A model generated the notes under the pieces. The model was not told the DNA's origin and did not search any database. It was given only the letters and a program-made list of their open reading frames with translations. A DNA stretch of 64,000 nucleotides from Heligmosomoides polygyrus polygyrus. Its lineage: Eukaryota > Nematoda > Chromadorea > Rhabditida > Heligmosomidae. Below, one piece after another: positions 48,401 through 58,039 of the stretch (position 1 is its first letter; each line of letters opens with the position of its first letter). The DNA lies in assembly GCA_947396885.1 (NCBI GenBank), contig OX377204.1, positions 26,977,706-27,041,705 on the forward strand, in the 5' to 3' direction. The position numbers and the translations under genes were made by a program.

Positions 48401-50077
48401 ATATAAATAAATATAAATATATATATGAATATGCTTACGTTATCAATTGTTGTCCTTCTAATGCCAAAATCGGTTTTCTAAATTGCTTTCCTAGTCGGGA
48501 GAGGGAGTAATGAAAACACAGTAAATTTAACAGAAACCTGGAACAATTACAATACTATAAAACTACGAAAACACGTTAAAGCAACGTTATTACCTTAATC
48601 AATTAGTGCATAGCGGTTTGCGATTTCTTTCCAAAGCAAATACAGTTTTGGATCACAACCGTACTGCCGTGCATAGTGCCCCCCTCCCGCACCGTGCATA
48701 GTCCCATAATGAAAACTTTTTAATGTTTCAGCGTAACTCTCGGACATTTCCGAGGGATGGGACCGGTTAAGTTAAGGCATTCATATGTTGTATTGCATGT
48801 TGCATGTATTGATGCGCAGCTACCATTAGCGATTCATAATGGACAGCCCCCCCCCCCCCCCCGATTGGGATTGCACCCATTAGCGGAAGCAAGCATACAC
48901 CCACTGTGCAGCTTCAATTCATACCACCAATCCTATCAAGCATACGTGCTGTATTCGGTGGCCGAGTGTATGACACCATTTCTTCTCATAATACACAGAA
49001 AATGCTGCTTTCAGTACTTCAAAGCATCCTTGACCAGTTTCCTAGCTAAAATTCTTAAATAAAAATTTAACACTGTATTGACTTCTTTGGGGAAGTGTAC
49101 ATTTGCATTTTCACAAAAATTTTCAGTCACGAAAAACTTTTCAAATTCCGAACCTAGATCTTCATCGAGTGCTTGGTTGAATTTGGAAGATATTCGTTTT
49201 GACTAGAAAAATGCCCCGCTTCCAATGAAAATGGTATATTCCTGATGCTCCACACTAGGTATGCAGGACAGTTGTTGGCCAACGGCACTGTTTTGGGCTT
49301 GTTCTATATCGAACTGTGGCTACTCGAGCCTAGCCGACTCAATACCCCAAAACGAAGACAACTTTTCAATGAAAATCAGCTTCCTGTGAAGCAAAGGCCT
49401 CCTTCCTTCGACTGCACGATCACGAGATTGCCCTGTGTACGGAGGAGGCAGCTAGCCACAGCTTTACTTGGTCTGTCCTTTGAAACTGAAGAAAGCAGTA
49501 TTCTTAAGCACTGGCCAACACATGTCTGTAACACCTCATAAGGGGCCCTAGCAATACATTATATCACTGCAATATATTGAAGGAGGGGATTCGTCACCCT
49601 TGAGTCAGAACGCTTTAACGACTCAAGGAAGCTCGCTTCGAGGAGCTGTGGAGAGCAGCGATTCCTGCACACTGCACGGCGCCCGCCTATGTGGGAGGAG
49701 AATCTGTTTGTTATTCCCCCAAACGAGGAGATATAAATGAACTGCTGTCAGAGAAGCCACTTCAATGTCCTTTAAATCGACTGAGCCCACTTTTCTTCTA
49801 CCTCCAAGCTCACTAAATACTCATTTGTCCTATCTACAACGGCACTAAATTGGACACCTTCTCCTTGAAAAACTACGCGTAGGAAAAACACCCGACTTCC
49901 AACCTTCTTTAGCTGCGACAACACGTCGATGTCCACATTTTCGTCCAAGAACGCCTCTTTCACCTGACTGATGACATCCTGGATCACTCCTTTGTATATC
50001 TCAGCCTGAAAGGAATAGAATGAGTGGTAGAAGAAGAAATCCCAGCACTTACTCACCTTCTGCTGTCTGACATACAT
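42413..50077 (-). CDS. GTF2A1: Transcription initiation factor IIA, large (alpha/beta) subunit
   Basis: TFIIA binds and stabilises TBP on promoter DNA for RNA polymerase II. There are eleven exons: 50057-50077, 49904-50005, 47179-47331, 47017-47121, 46643-46784, 45950-46083, 45811-45895, 45645-45698, 43181-43258, 42614-42718 and 42413-42520. Exon 2 encodes the conserved helical start AEIYKGVIQDVISQVKEAFL. Exons 3-6 give the Gln/Pro-rich linker. Exons 8-10 are acidic (SDSSSEEEE, ADDDDDPIRR, EEDPLNSGDDQSDDED). The end, LFDADNVIMCQFEK then RSKWKFQLKDGIMHID and a final GEAEW, is the TFIIA beta-barrel signature. Phases fit everywhere except exon 7/8, where either a GTGACT donor (exon 7 ending at 45818) or a later acceptor (45685) is needed. 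The start Met at 50077 is likely but unproven. QLDG in exon 6 fits a taspase-type cleavage site. About 360 residues, as expected. Confidence 0.93.
42957..43102. mobile_element. 146-bp hairpin MITE (GGCCGGATTCATCAACGACT family), TFIIA intron 9
   Basis: The left end GGGGCCGGATTCATCAACGA and right end GATGAATTCGGCCCC are inverted. Inner parts CGCCAGTATA and TATACGAGCG also pair. The same order recurs at 47605-47752, in another intron of the same gene. Confidence 0.75.
43985..44908 (+). mobile_element. Shortened mariner (D34D), copy B, in TFIIA intron 8
   Basis: Ends with oligo-G/C followed by GCAAAAGTAGTGAGACA and its complement. It is inserted antisense to the host gene. The open frame at 44317-44787 is the longest of the three copies: RPGDLLPTFVRRDVHGEKHL, KVLFDNAASHREQ (second Asp), HPPYSPDISPCDYHHF (third Asp, 34 residues on) and the terminal QFWKDGIRNLAQR. 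Upstream, the first catalytic region is out of frame. The N-terminal DNA-binding domain is missing. Confidence 0.88.
45232..45364. mobile_element. Hairpin MITE M1, copy 3, in TFIIA intron 8
   Basis: Starts AGCCTTAGTTTACACTTGAG and ends GGCGAAAGTATGAACTAAGGCT. The centre has GACGCGAAAAATCGATATCT. Third copy of the family seen at 3207 and 36390. Confidence 0.75.
47605..47752. mobile_element. 148-bp hairpin MITE, second copy, TFIIA intron 2
   Basis: The left part GACCCGATTCACCAACGACT...GGGTATAAGGGGTA faces TACCCCTTACACCACG...GTTTAATGAATCCGGCCCT. It belongs with the element at 42957-43102. Confidence 0.7.
47965..49240. mobile_element. GGACAC-family foldback with a nested foldback, TFIIA intron 2
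   Basis: The left arm near 47970-48190 (ATTTTCACTCAAGCGGGACA, GAAATCAAACTGAATAC, CTTTCTTTGAAAAG) and the right arm near 49090-49240 (GACTAGAAAAATGCCCCGC, GAAAATGGTATATTC) are inverted. A second inverted pair, GGTGCAATCCCAATCGG and CCGATTGGGATTGCACCC (about 48327-48885), lies inside it next to a poly-C run of 15 or more bases. Confidence 0.6.
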
Positions 50078-50339
50078 AGACCGGTCAAACAAGGAAAGTT
50101 TCGTTCAGATTTCTGAGCACAGCGCTACCAAGGTTTGGCCATAATGCGCCAGAATAGCACATCTCTGCATACCAGGAGTTGGAGTTGGAGTTGTCAACTG
50201 TGTGGGAGGCTAAAAACCTTTACAGCCCAACAAGAACCCAGAAAGCATTATCGTCGTTATCCCGGCCAACTCTTTATTCCGGCTAGAAGAATAATATTTA
50301 GGATGTTCCCAATTGCTAATCATAGGTTCTCTAAATAAC

Positions 50340-50785
50340 AGCTTTGGGTGCGCACGAATGCGCACGATTTTGGGGGCGGGGTCTCCAGAACTGGGGACGA
50401 GCTGTCGCGGCGATGCTCACGTGATTCCAGCGCGTTTGCTGATTGAGTCAAGAGGATCGAAGCTTGTCTCACGCTTATTTAAGCTCATAATCGAATATAG
50501 CATTGTTTTAATGCCAGGTTTTTCAGAAAACGGTTGAGTTCCTCAGTTTGTCAGTCATTTGTTATCATTCATTCGCCGTTTTGAGAGAGCACACATGTGA
50601 AAGAGGGGCCTGCCGACTAGAGTAGTATGGTTGTATACGTTGGCGGTGAAAGAATGTGTCAGACAGCGAGGAGAGCATGGTTGGCGCGGAGGGCGCGAGA
50701 CAGGGCGACAACTTGTCCCAAATGGCGGCCACTGCCGTTGTTCCCGCCCCCAAAATCGTGCGCATTTGCATCCACCCCAATTAAA
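50340..50785. promoter_or_regulatory. Inverted GCGCACGATTTTGGGGGCGG segments 5' of TFIIA
   Basis: Just upstream of the TFIIA start, ATGCGCACGATTTTGGGGGC at about 50357 recurs as the complement GCCCCCAAAATCGTGCGCAT at about 50744. Each copy contains a GC-box-like GGGGGCGGG. They could be promoter elements shared by divergent transcription or the arms of a small foldback. The sequence alone does not decide. Confidence 0.35.
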
Positions 50786-51699
50786 ACAGAACTGCTCATA
50801 CCCGAAGCGCATGCCATTTTGAGCGAACTGTACGTTCAAAAAAAAAAAGAGAAATCCGCAGAAAGAAAGTTGGAGGACCAGATTTCGCAGCGCTAAAACA
50901 CTACTGATAAAATACAATAGGTGCTTGAGTGTGGATCTGCGGACACTGCGCAAAGGATTAAAGCTCTAGAATAGTGTCAGTTTTAGCAAGAGTGCGTTAG
51001 ACTGTCCAAATGCCCGAGTTAGGGTCTCAATTCTCGCCAGTACCCAGCTCGTTTCCGTGCAAATCCAAATAGTACTCATCTTATGCGTGCTCTACAACAG
51101 ACAGCGTTGCCTTAGCCGGGGTCAACAAAGGTGTGCTTCTACATTTATGCGTGATCGCACTTACCGTTCCCATATTAGAGATCCTTGGACTGTTTTTGAT
51201 TGTTATGAAGGAGAAATAGGTTGCATCTCTTTCTAGACTTGCACTTAAACTTCTAACTGCACACGAGTGAGACCTATACTCCTCTTCAGAACTGTTCTTT
51301 GTTCATCTTTAATTCAGATTTACTTTTCCCTTGACATTTTAATTTCCTTGTAGCAGAGGTGCAGGTACCCCAACGTGATAGCACCGTATCAACAAAGAGA
51401 ATAGATGAGTCCAAAGCAAAGAAGGAAACATACGATTGTGTTGCCTCCAGACTGAGACATATTTCCCAGCGCTGCAAAGGAACGTCAGCCTGAAATAGTG
51501 ATGTTTACCGTTCTATCTATAAGAGGACAACGTTAGAACTCAGTAGCTGTTCAGAAAAGTTTATCACGCTCAGAATTTCTGGCGCGAGACTTCAAGATCT
51601 GACTTTCAAGCATTCCAAAGACCGAGCTTCCGTTTTATAGTACATCCAAAGAATAGAGAAACAATGCCCCATATAATGGTGGATGATAGAGGCCGCAGG
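50786..51699. other. No gene recognised
   Basis: No supported exon and no recurring repeat found. Confidence 0.35.
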
Positions 51700-52225
51700 A
51701 TGAGAGCCCAGGCCGGCACTGTACCATTCAAAGCTCTAGGGTTGAGAGGGAGGGGGAGGGGGGGGGGGGGGTGACGAAAACAGCCTATGATGGTTGTTGG
51801 GTGCTGGTTACGAATATGATGTCAGTTTTTGAAATCTCGGTAACTGTAGGTCACGGCAGGTGCAGAACATCAATGCTGTCTGCGTTGTGACAACCGATTT
51901 CGCGCCAGCTTCACCCAGGGGGTAATTTGGAGTGCTGATCTCAAATCCGACATTCGTTTTTAGGGCTACGGTGGAATACAATAGATTGCCGTCGTAGACG
52001 AGAATAGGGCAAAATCGGTTACCATGCCCTCACCCCACCTACCGTACTCCCACCGCAATATTAAAGACACGGTACCAACCAATGTAAATTCCTGATGCAG
52101 ACGCTGTTCTGCTAAGAACCAAAACAGATGAGCGCTCAAAGCAACCCCTTTGCACGAAGTTCAGACGAAATTTTTCTCGAGCTCTCCTCTCTCTTTGGAG
52201 TGAAGAAAGCGCAGTAATGCTCCTT
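51700..52225. repeat. Old diverged FB1-type foldback
   Basis: Keeps the order of FB1 landmarks in altered form: GGGGGGGGTGACGA, GTGCTGGTTACGAAT, TAACTGTAGGTCACGGCAGG, CGATTTCGCGCCAGCTTCAC, GTGCTGATCTCAAATCCGAC, GGGCAAAATCGGTTACCATG and the end GAGCTCTCCTCTCTCTTTGG...GCAGTAATGC. Confidence 0.55.
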
Positions 52226-53283
52226 ACCTAAACAACTACTCCCATCGTCTTAAATTCAGATGAGCCTAGTGAGGATAAAATGCTGGACCCGTTGCCCTAA
52301 CAAGGGACGATATGCTTAAAAGCAACGGTAGGCCGCCACTTCAACGACGAATACCTCATATACGCATAGCGACCATCGAAAATGTGATGAGCTATTACGC
52401 GAATGCTCGTCATTCTACTGTCGATCGGCCACCTCCGCGGAAAACTCGACCGTATTTATTAAGCGTACGTTTAACGACGAGTAGACGATGGAACATCAGC
52501 ATAAGACGATATCAGACATATCCGCAACTTTAAGGACTGGACTGCCATGCCCTGTAAATTACGGCTTTTGGCGCGTGGCTCAGGAGTCACAATGTAAGAT
52601 AACACGGCGCTAAGAGGTTCGTGAGAACCACCTTGTATTATACGGTTATCCGCGTTGGTAAGAAGACACATTAATACCCAGTTGCAGAAGTGGCCCATTT
52701 AGTTCACTAATGAGGTAGGACACACCTGTGTAAAATGTCTAATTTCGTGCGCTGCACAACGTCGTATACGGATGACTTTACACGGTGACCCCCCCCCCCC
52801 CCTCCCGGAGCGCTTCCCCTACACGAAGTCTTGGATTGCAGGAAATCAATAATTTTATGCAGCTCTGGTATTTTCTACATCCGTGGCAAACTGAGCTAGA
52901 CCACTTCTGATGTTGTTGAGCAATCATGCGCCCTCTTCCCAAGGCAGATTATCACAGAACGAACTTATCCTAGTCACAGGGGCATCGCTGGAGTGGAGCA
53001 ACCGCAGAGTGTTGCGCTCGGATAGAACATTATAATTAAAGATCTTCCTTAGATGGGTTCACTGATCATCTTTGTAAATCAGCATAAGCCCAGTTCTGTC
53101 GCCGCTATAAGTCAGAGAGAAGTGACTGCCACCACATTTCGACAGATCCGTCAGAATAGCAGTAGTTGGTTATACAATAGTTACAAACCATATGTCAGTG
53201 ATAAGGCGACCATGCTGATCCTCCGTTCAGTCGAGGCCTCTGTCAGGTTTACGACTCCGACACAGGACCTCCCTTATCAAGAC
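52226..53283. other. No gene recognised
   Basis: Contains a poly-C tract near 52789-52802. Short ORFs are unsupported. Confidence 0.35.
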
Positions 53284-53497
53284 TTAGGCGCAATGTGGCT
53301 CGGGGGGGGGGGGGTCACCCCCTACACAACGGTTTGTGCTCTTTGAAACCGGAATTTTTTTGCAGCAATGGTGTGTTCTACCCCTACAGTGAACTGAGGT
53401 AGGCCATTTCCGATGTAATTTCACACACACGTATCCTTTACTAAGGCGGACAACCACTGAGTAGGGGGGTGACCCCCCGGAGCCACATTGCGCCAAG
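53284..53497. mobile_element. 214-bp foldback with oligo-G near the ends
   Basis: CTTAGGCGCAATGTGGCTCG followed by G-rich sequence and GTCACCCCCTAC faces GTAGGGGGGTGACC...GGAGCCACATTGCGCCAAG. The arms of about 40 bp are nearly perfect. No coding capacity. Confidence 0.75.
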
Positions 53498-53734
53498 ACT
53501 TATTCACGCTTACAGTACAATTGATTGCATTTCGCGACAGCATACTCAAACAAGCGTAGGCAGAAGAATGAAGCATCCAAGAAACACTGTCCAGACCGAC
53601 TCCGTTAAACCCTGCCAGCCCACCAGAAGTAGAGGGAACTAGAGGGAGGCATCCCTCTCAGAACTTCCTCCGTTCAGCAATGGCCTTCTACCAGTCTAGC
53701 AATCCTACAGAACCATCCTCGAAGCACCCTTACC

Positions 53735-53890
53735 GCACTGTCGCCTTCACCGGCAGAGAGCTCCTTGGGGCCATTCCTCGCGACGCTCGTCACGACTCAA
53801 GCGGGCAAACGTCTCCAAACACTCACCGATTTCCACCGTTGACTGGCGGGCGACTGAGTATTTATACACGCACGATCACGTGACGTCACT
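53735..53890 (-). promoter_or_regulatory. Candidate core promoter and first exon
   Basis: On the minus strand, a full CRE palindrome TGACGTCA (53881-53888) overlaps an E-box CACGTG (53877-53882) and is followed by TATAAATA (about 53859-53866). About 90 bp further, ATGGCCCCAAGGAGCTC (from 53777) opens a frame MAPRSSLPVKATV that runs into a GTAAGG donor near 53735. The order and spacing suit an RNA polymerase II promoter. I could not find the second exon. Confidence 0.35.
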
Positions 53891-54909
53891 CGACCGGTGA
53901 CGGCCTTAGATGTGCAGGAAGGTGTGGCTTGGCAGCGGTCGGCCGAGTGCGCGGGAATTCAAACAGCATCGTGTGGCTGCATTGGAGCGCGATTGTTGAC
54001 GTCCGCAGAGAATCAGAACGCATAGACGATAGCTGCATTTGTTCTGGCCAAAGCCGTGCCTCATATCAGAAATTATGAGATCTGTTCTAATGGGGTCATT
54101 AGAAAGGCGAATCGAACCGAATCAGCGGGTCGTTCGTCGGATATGAAATAGCAGACGAGTTTCGGCACTAGGTGGGACTGCCCGCGACTAAACAACCAAA
54201 GGTAACGTCTAGCTGCCCGGCACCAATGGACATGTTTCCTTACAGTATTCGTTTGGTCGTTGTGGGGCCACACAAGCTCTTCCTGTGCTTTACCTGGTTC
54301 AACTAATGGACGAGCCAACAGTAGAGCTAGTCCTGAAACTGAATTCCTAGTGCATATTTAAGTCTGACGTTGGAGAGCGCTGATCACATCATAACAGTCC
54401 TACCATTAGTATACACTGAGCGGTAATAGTAGCAATAGGAGGTGAATGAGGCAACCTTGAAGCAAATCATTAAAAAAAAAAATCTAGGAAAGTCGGTACT
54501 AGCTGATTGTGAGTGGGCATCAGGGGTGCACGTTCACGTATCACGGTTAACGATTTAACGAATTTAAGAATTAGGGGTATTTTTTGTTAAAATTTGGCTT
54601 AACGACTTAATGGAAATTTTTTGAAATTTAACGAAAATTTTAACGGATGGTTTTCTATTGCAAGCCTTGCGCTTCAAATTAAGACTGCTCCTGAAAAACT
54701 CTTGAAATCAGGAAGAATAGACAAAAACAATCCGTTCTTGCCCCATGCCCAATCTGTTTGTTTCTGGACTGTGGGATTGCTCCCGTGACATCAGGCACAG
54801 CACGCGAATTCTTTTTCATTTTTATTTGGACGCTATTCTCATGCATTCCGTCGCGCAATTGAATTTTTAGAAGTAATGCATTTAAGAGCTAGAAAAATTA
54901 ATCTCCGAA
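53891..54909. other. No gene; TTAACGA-rich tract
   Basis: 54540-54660 repeats TTAACGA/TTTAACGAATTT-type words. The minus-strand ORF at 54073-54318 has no motif or splice support. Confidence 0.35.
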
Positions 54910-55740
54910 CCACCAAGCATCTCACCAGGGAAGGGTCTCAGGCGTAGGTCTGAATGGGGGAAATGGATAGTACTGCGAAAACCTCCACCCTTAACGTAGT
55001 AGAAAAGCATGTTTCGTTTTTGCTGAGTCCTTGAACCCAAAGAGCTACGGGCCCTCGAAATTGGGAATACAGTATTGCACCATCAAATTACGGTAGGTTA
55101 TGGTGTGTAATGTACACACCATAACCTACCGTAATCGGCCGAAATTTGAAAAACGGATGTCACATTCGTGATCAGCACACCAAATAACCCCCTTGCGCAA
55201 GATTTGGGCGAAAATTTTTTCCACCTTTCCTCGACCTCTGGAGTCGTGAAAGTAGTGTCGTGAAAGTCGTGCCTTATGGCAGTCTAAATCAGCTTACTTC
55301 CTACACATCTCCTACACATTTGTTTCACTCTAAATTGTCAAATAAAGGTTTCTGTGTGCTGTGCTTCACTCACTTTTCTCAGTTTCTGATTTATACAATG
55401 TCTTGTGTGTTTCAGTGAACGTTAAACAGTGACCTTACAACAGATACGGGTTACAGCAGGTACGGGTGACTAGGGCTGTCGAGGTCATAATCACCGACTT
55501 CGCCCACACCTTGCCCAGGGAGGTTACTTGGGGTGCTGATCACGAATCTGACATCCGTTTTTCAATTTTCGGCCGATTACGGTAGGTTACAGTAGGTAAG
55601 GGTAACTAGGGCCGTCGAAGTCATAATCACCGAGTTCGCCCAAACTTTGCCCAGGGAGGTTATTTGGGATGGGGATCACGATCTGACATCCGTTTTCGGT
55701 ATTACTCTGAAGTATGTTAAATTACAGTAGGTAATGGTGA
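54910..55740. repeat. FB1 arms with SINE-like head and a perfect 23-bp hairpin
   Basis: 54925-55075 matches the second SINE-like head. 55087-55135 is a perfect hairpin, ATTACGGTAGGTTATGGTG... with a 3-bp loop and 23-bp arms. FB1 arm sequence then runs to GTCGTGCCTTATGGCAGTC near 55282. The block up to about 55330 is the inverted counterpart of 30890-31245. 55440-55740 holds two more FB1 units, interrupted by the SINE at 55744. Confidence 0.6.
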
Positions 55741-55743
55741 TTA

Positions 55744-56028
55744 GGGCGCGTGTGGCGCAGTCGGAGGAGGCGCGACTGTCGCGTGCACCCGATACCAGGT
55801 TCCTGGTTCGGATTTCCCGCCCAGGCCAACCAAGCCTTCCATCCCTCCGGGGTCGGTGAATTGGTACCAGACTTGTCTGGGAAGGATAGAGCGCTGACTT
55901 GTTCATCGGCTGGCCACTGCAAGTCATTGTATGGCCAAATACGCATTCATGTCGCCTCCACGACATCCCGTAGAAGTAGAATGCGCTGGCGCATCCCAGA
56001 AGGGATTGACTAACGCCGTCCTTTATCC
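55744..56028 (+). mobile_element. Intact tRNA-derived SINE with 12-bp target duplication
   Basis: 285 bp flanked by the perfect direct repeat TAATGGTGATTA (55732-55743 and 56029-56040). The head GCGTGTGGCGCAGTCGGAGG contains an A-box-like TGGCGCAGTCGG. CCTGGTTCGGATTTCCC contains a B-box-like GGTTCGGATTTCC, as in an RNA polymerase III promoter. The body and tail (GTAGAATGCGCTGGCGCATC, GACTAACGCCGTCCTTTAT) are shared by copies near 12.2, 13.1, 18.6, 21.1 and 28.8 kb. It sits inside an FB1 unit, so FB1 is the older insertion. Confidence 0.85.
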
Positions 56029-56092
56029 TAATGGTGATTAATGGTGAGGTCATGGTCACCGTTTTTGCCCAAACTTCGCATCATGTACGAAT

Positions 56093-56505
56093 CTGATCCT
56101 TATTTGACAATTTAGAGTGGAATAAATATGTAGGAGATGTGCGGGAAGCAAATTGGCAAAGAAGACGGCAATCATGAAAAATGCAAAGATACTGTATAGG
56201 ACGGGGGTCGAACACTTGACCTGGCACCTGCGAAGTAACCCCGTACCCTGTCGAGCCACCGACTCGCTCGGCGCCGACCCTTTCGCTGCTTCATACAACA
56301 GTGCGCGCACACGCATGCACAAGGGCATGTGCTGACGTGCGCTACTGTATTCCCCCCCCCCCCCTTCGAGGGCCCGTAGCCCTTTTGATTCAAGGACTCG
56401 GCAAAAACGAAACATGTCTTCCTACTAAATGAAGGGTGGGGATTCTCGCAGTACTATCCATTTCCCCCATTTAGACCTACGCCTGAGACCCTTCCCTGGT
56501 CAGCA
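56093..56505 (-). repeat. Second SINE-like unit with tRNA-like part
   Basis: On the minus strand the head is ACCAGGGAAGGGTCTCAGG, followed by CGAGTCGGTGGCTCGACAGG (A-box region) and AGTGTTCGACCCCCGTCC (B-box region). The 3' part ends near CTCTAAATTGTC. Same order as at 14875-15290 and 30160-30555. Confidence 0.65.
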
Positions 56506-56722
56506 AACCCACTGTCCAAAGGATATGTCACACTTCGTTGCCGCGACGGCTTCTCAGCGTGCGGCGCGCTGCGACAGGTTGCCCTTGCTCCTATATCAGC
56601 GGAAGGCGTGCGTCGACGGCACATTCTTGCACTCTGTTTCTCTCGTTCCGCTCTCGACAAGCGTTTTTCGCTCTACTGAGCGGTAACGTTTCTCCGATAG
56701 GCTTCTAGTTGTAGTTTTATTA

Positions 56723-57630
56723 TTGGGGGGGGGGGGGGGCAAAAGTAATGAAACACCTCATGCCCTGTCCACATATCTCGTGGCTGGAGTCTGGTTTCGT
56801 GCTTATCATATTTGTATGTTTGTTTGCTATTTAATGAAGGCCACCTGAGAAGTTACCACTTCCGCCCTTTCCAGAAGCATGCCAAAAACCCAAGCCTGTC
56901 TCATGCCGAAACCCCAGTCTGACGAGTCGACCTGTGTCGCGCAAATCTCGTCCAATTCCCAACCCCGAGCAGCCTGGGCTCAATATTCACGCAAGATGAG
57001 AAGTACGTCTTCTACCTTAACCTTGCCAAGCAGCGAGTCTGGGTGAAGCCTGGTGACCTGTTACCGTCCTTCGTTCGGCGAGATGCTCGCGGCGAGAAGC
57101 ACCTTTGGAGCTTTTGGATCTGCGCCCATGGATCGGTTTACCGGAAGCTGTTTCCCAAGAGCACCGCGATGAACTCTAAGGCCATGGTGAACGAAATAGA
57201 AGAGATGGGCCTCGCTCTGATTCATTCGCAGCGCTTCAAGAAGGTTTTCCTCTTCGACAACGCCGCACCCCATCGGGAACAAGTAACCACGGATAAGTTT
57301 GGCCAGCTGGGCTACGTTCACATGCCTCATCCACCGTATTCGCCGGACATCTCTCCATGCGACTACCACTACTCTTGAGCCTACAGGACTTCCTGGTGGG
57401 AAGGGACACAAGAACCCAAACAGTCCTTGACAACCATATCGAGCAGTTGATCAACGCCAGGCCCAAGCAGTTCTGGAAGGATGGGATCAGGAAGTTGGCT
57501 GAGCGATGGCAGCAAGGTCGTTGCCCTTAATGGCAATTTTTCCTCAGCATCGTTGAGTTCTAAATGAGTTATAAAGAGATAAAGTTTTTTTCTTCAATTT
57601 GTCTCATTACTTTTGCCCCCCCCCCCCTAA
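56723..57630 (+). mobile_element. Shortened mariner (D34D), copy C
   Basis: Oligo-G/C ends plus GCAAAAGTAATGAAACA. The frame 57043-57378 covers KPGDLLPSFVRR, FLFDNAAPHREQ and HPPYSPDISPCDYH, then is broken by a single-base loss after DYHYS. The upstream EKYVFYLN block with the first Asp is readable in frame near 57000. Like copies A and B it lacks the N-terminal DNA-binding domain. Confidence 0.85.
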
Positions 57631-57689
57631 TAGTTCTTTCGGTGCAAGTAGGCTCAGAAGGGTAGCCTTATAGGACAGCCCTATACAAC

Positions 57690-58039
57690 ATTTTGTTTTA
57701 TCACCTGTATCACCTGTCGTCCGGTTGATTATCGACTTGCTCGAGCGGGCACCAGCAGCGTCTTAATTCGTCCCTGTCGCATGCCAGAGTGGTCCAAAGG
57801 ATCCTCCTCGCTCGAGGGACACGAAGAGCGTCATATCGGTCGTTCGGGGCTTTCACGAAGAAGTGCGATCAACGCGTTGGTGGGCGTCCTAGTGTTCTCT
57901 TGACATCCCGCCACTCGGTGATGGCACTCGTCCAGCGGGTGTCTGCGAATCGCATTATGCGGCCGGGCCGCCTAATTTTCAACAACTTGGCCCATGCGAC
58001 AGCGTCTCTGATTTTCGAACGTCGGCGAAGCTCGAAACT
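57690..58039 (-). pseudogene. C-terminal piece of an antisense RTE reverse transcriptase (split by insertion)
   Basis: The minus strand reads RRSKIRDAVAWAKLLKIRRP, GRIMRFADTRWTSAITEW, RDVKRTLGRPPTR, a stop where Trp is expected, then FFVKAPNDRYDALRVPRARR and a terminal region. This is the conserved C-terminus of RTE-type elements common in hookworms. The upstream half continues beyond the newer insertion at 61191-61320 (ERTMLGMTRLTQVREGLQSF). Joined across the 16-bp duplication the two halves read continuously. Confidence 0.8.

Noticed and set aside
54073..54318. Minus-strand ORF of 81 residues starting MARPLVEPGKAQ
   Set aside because: Looks superficially protein-like but has no recognised motif and no supporting splice sites.
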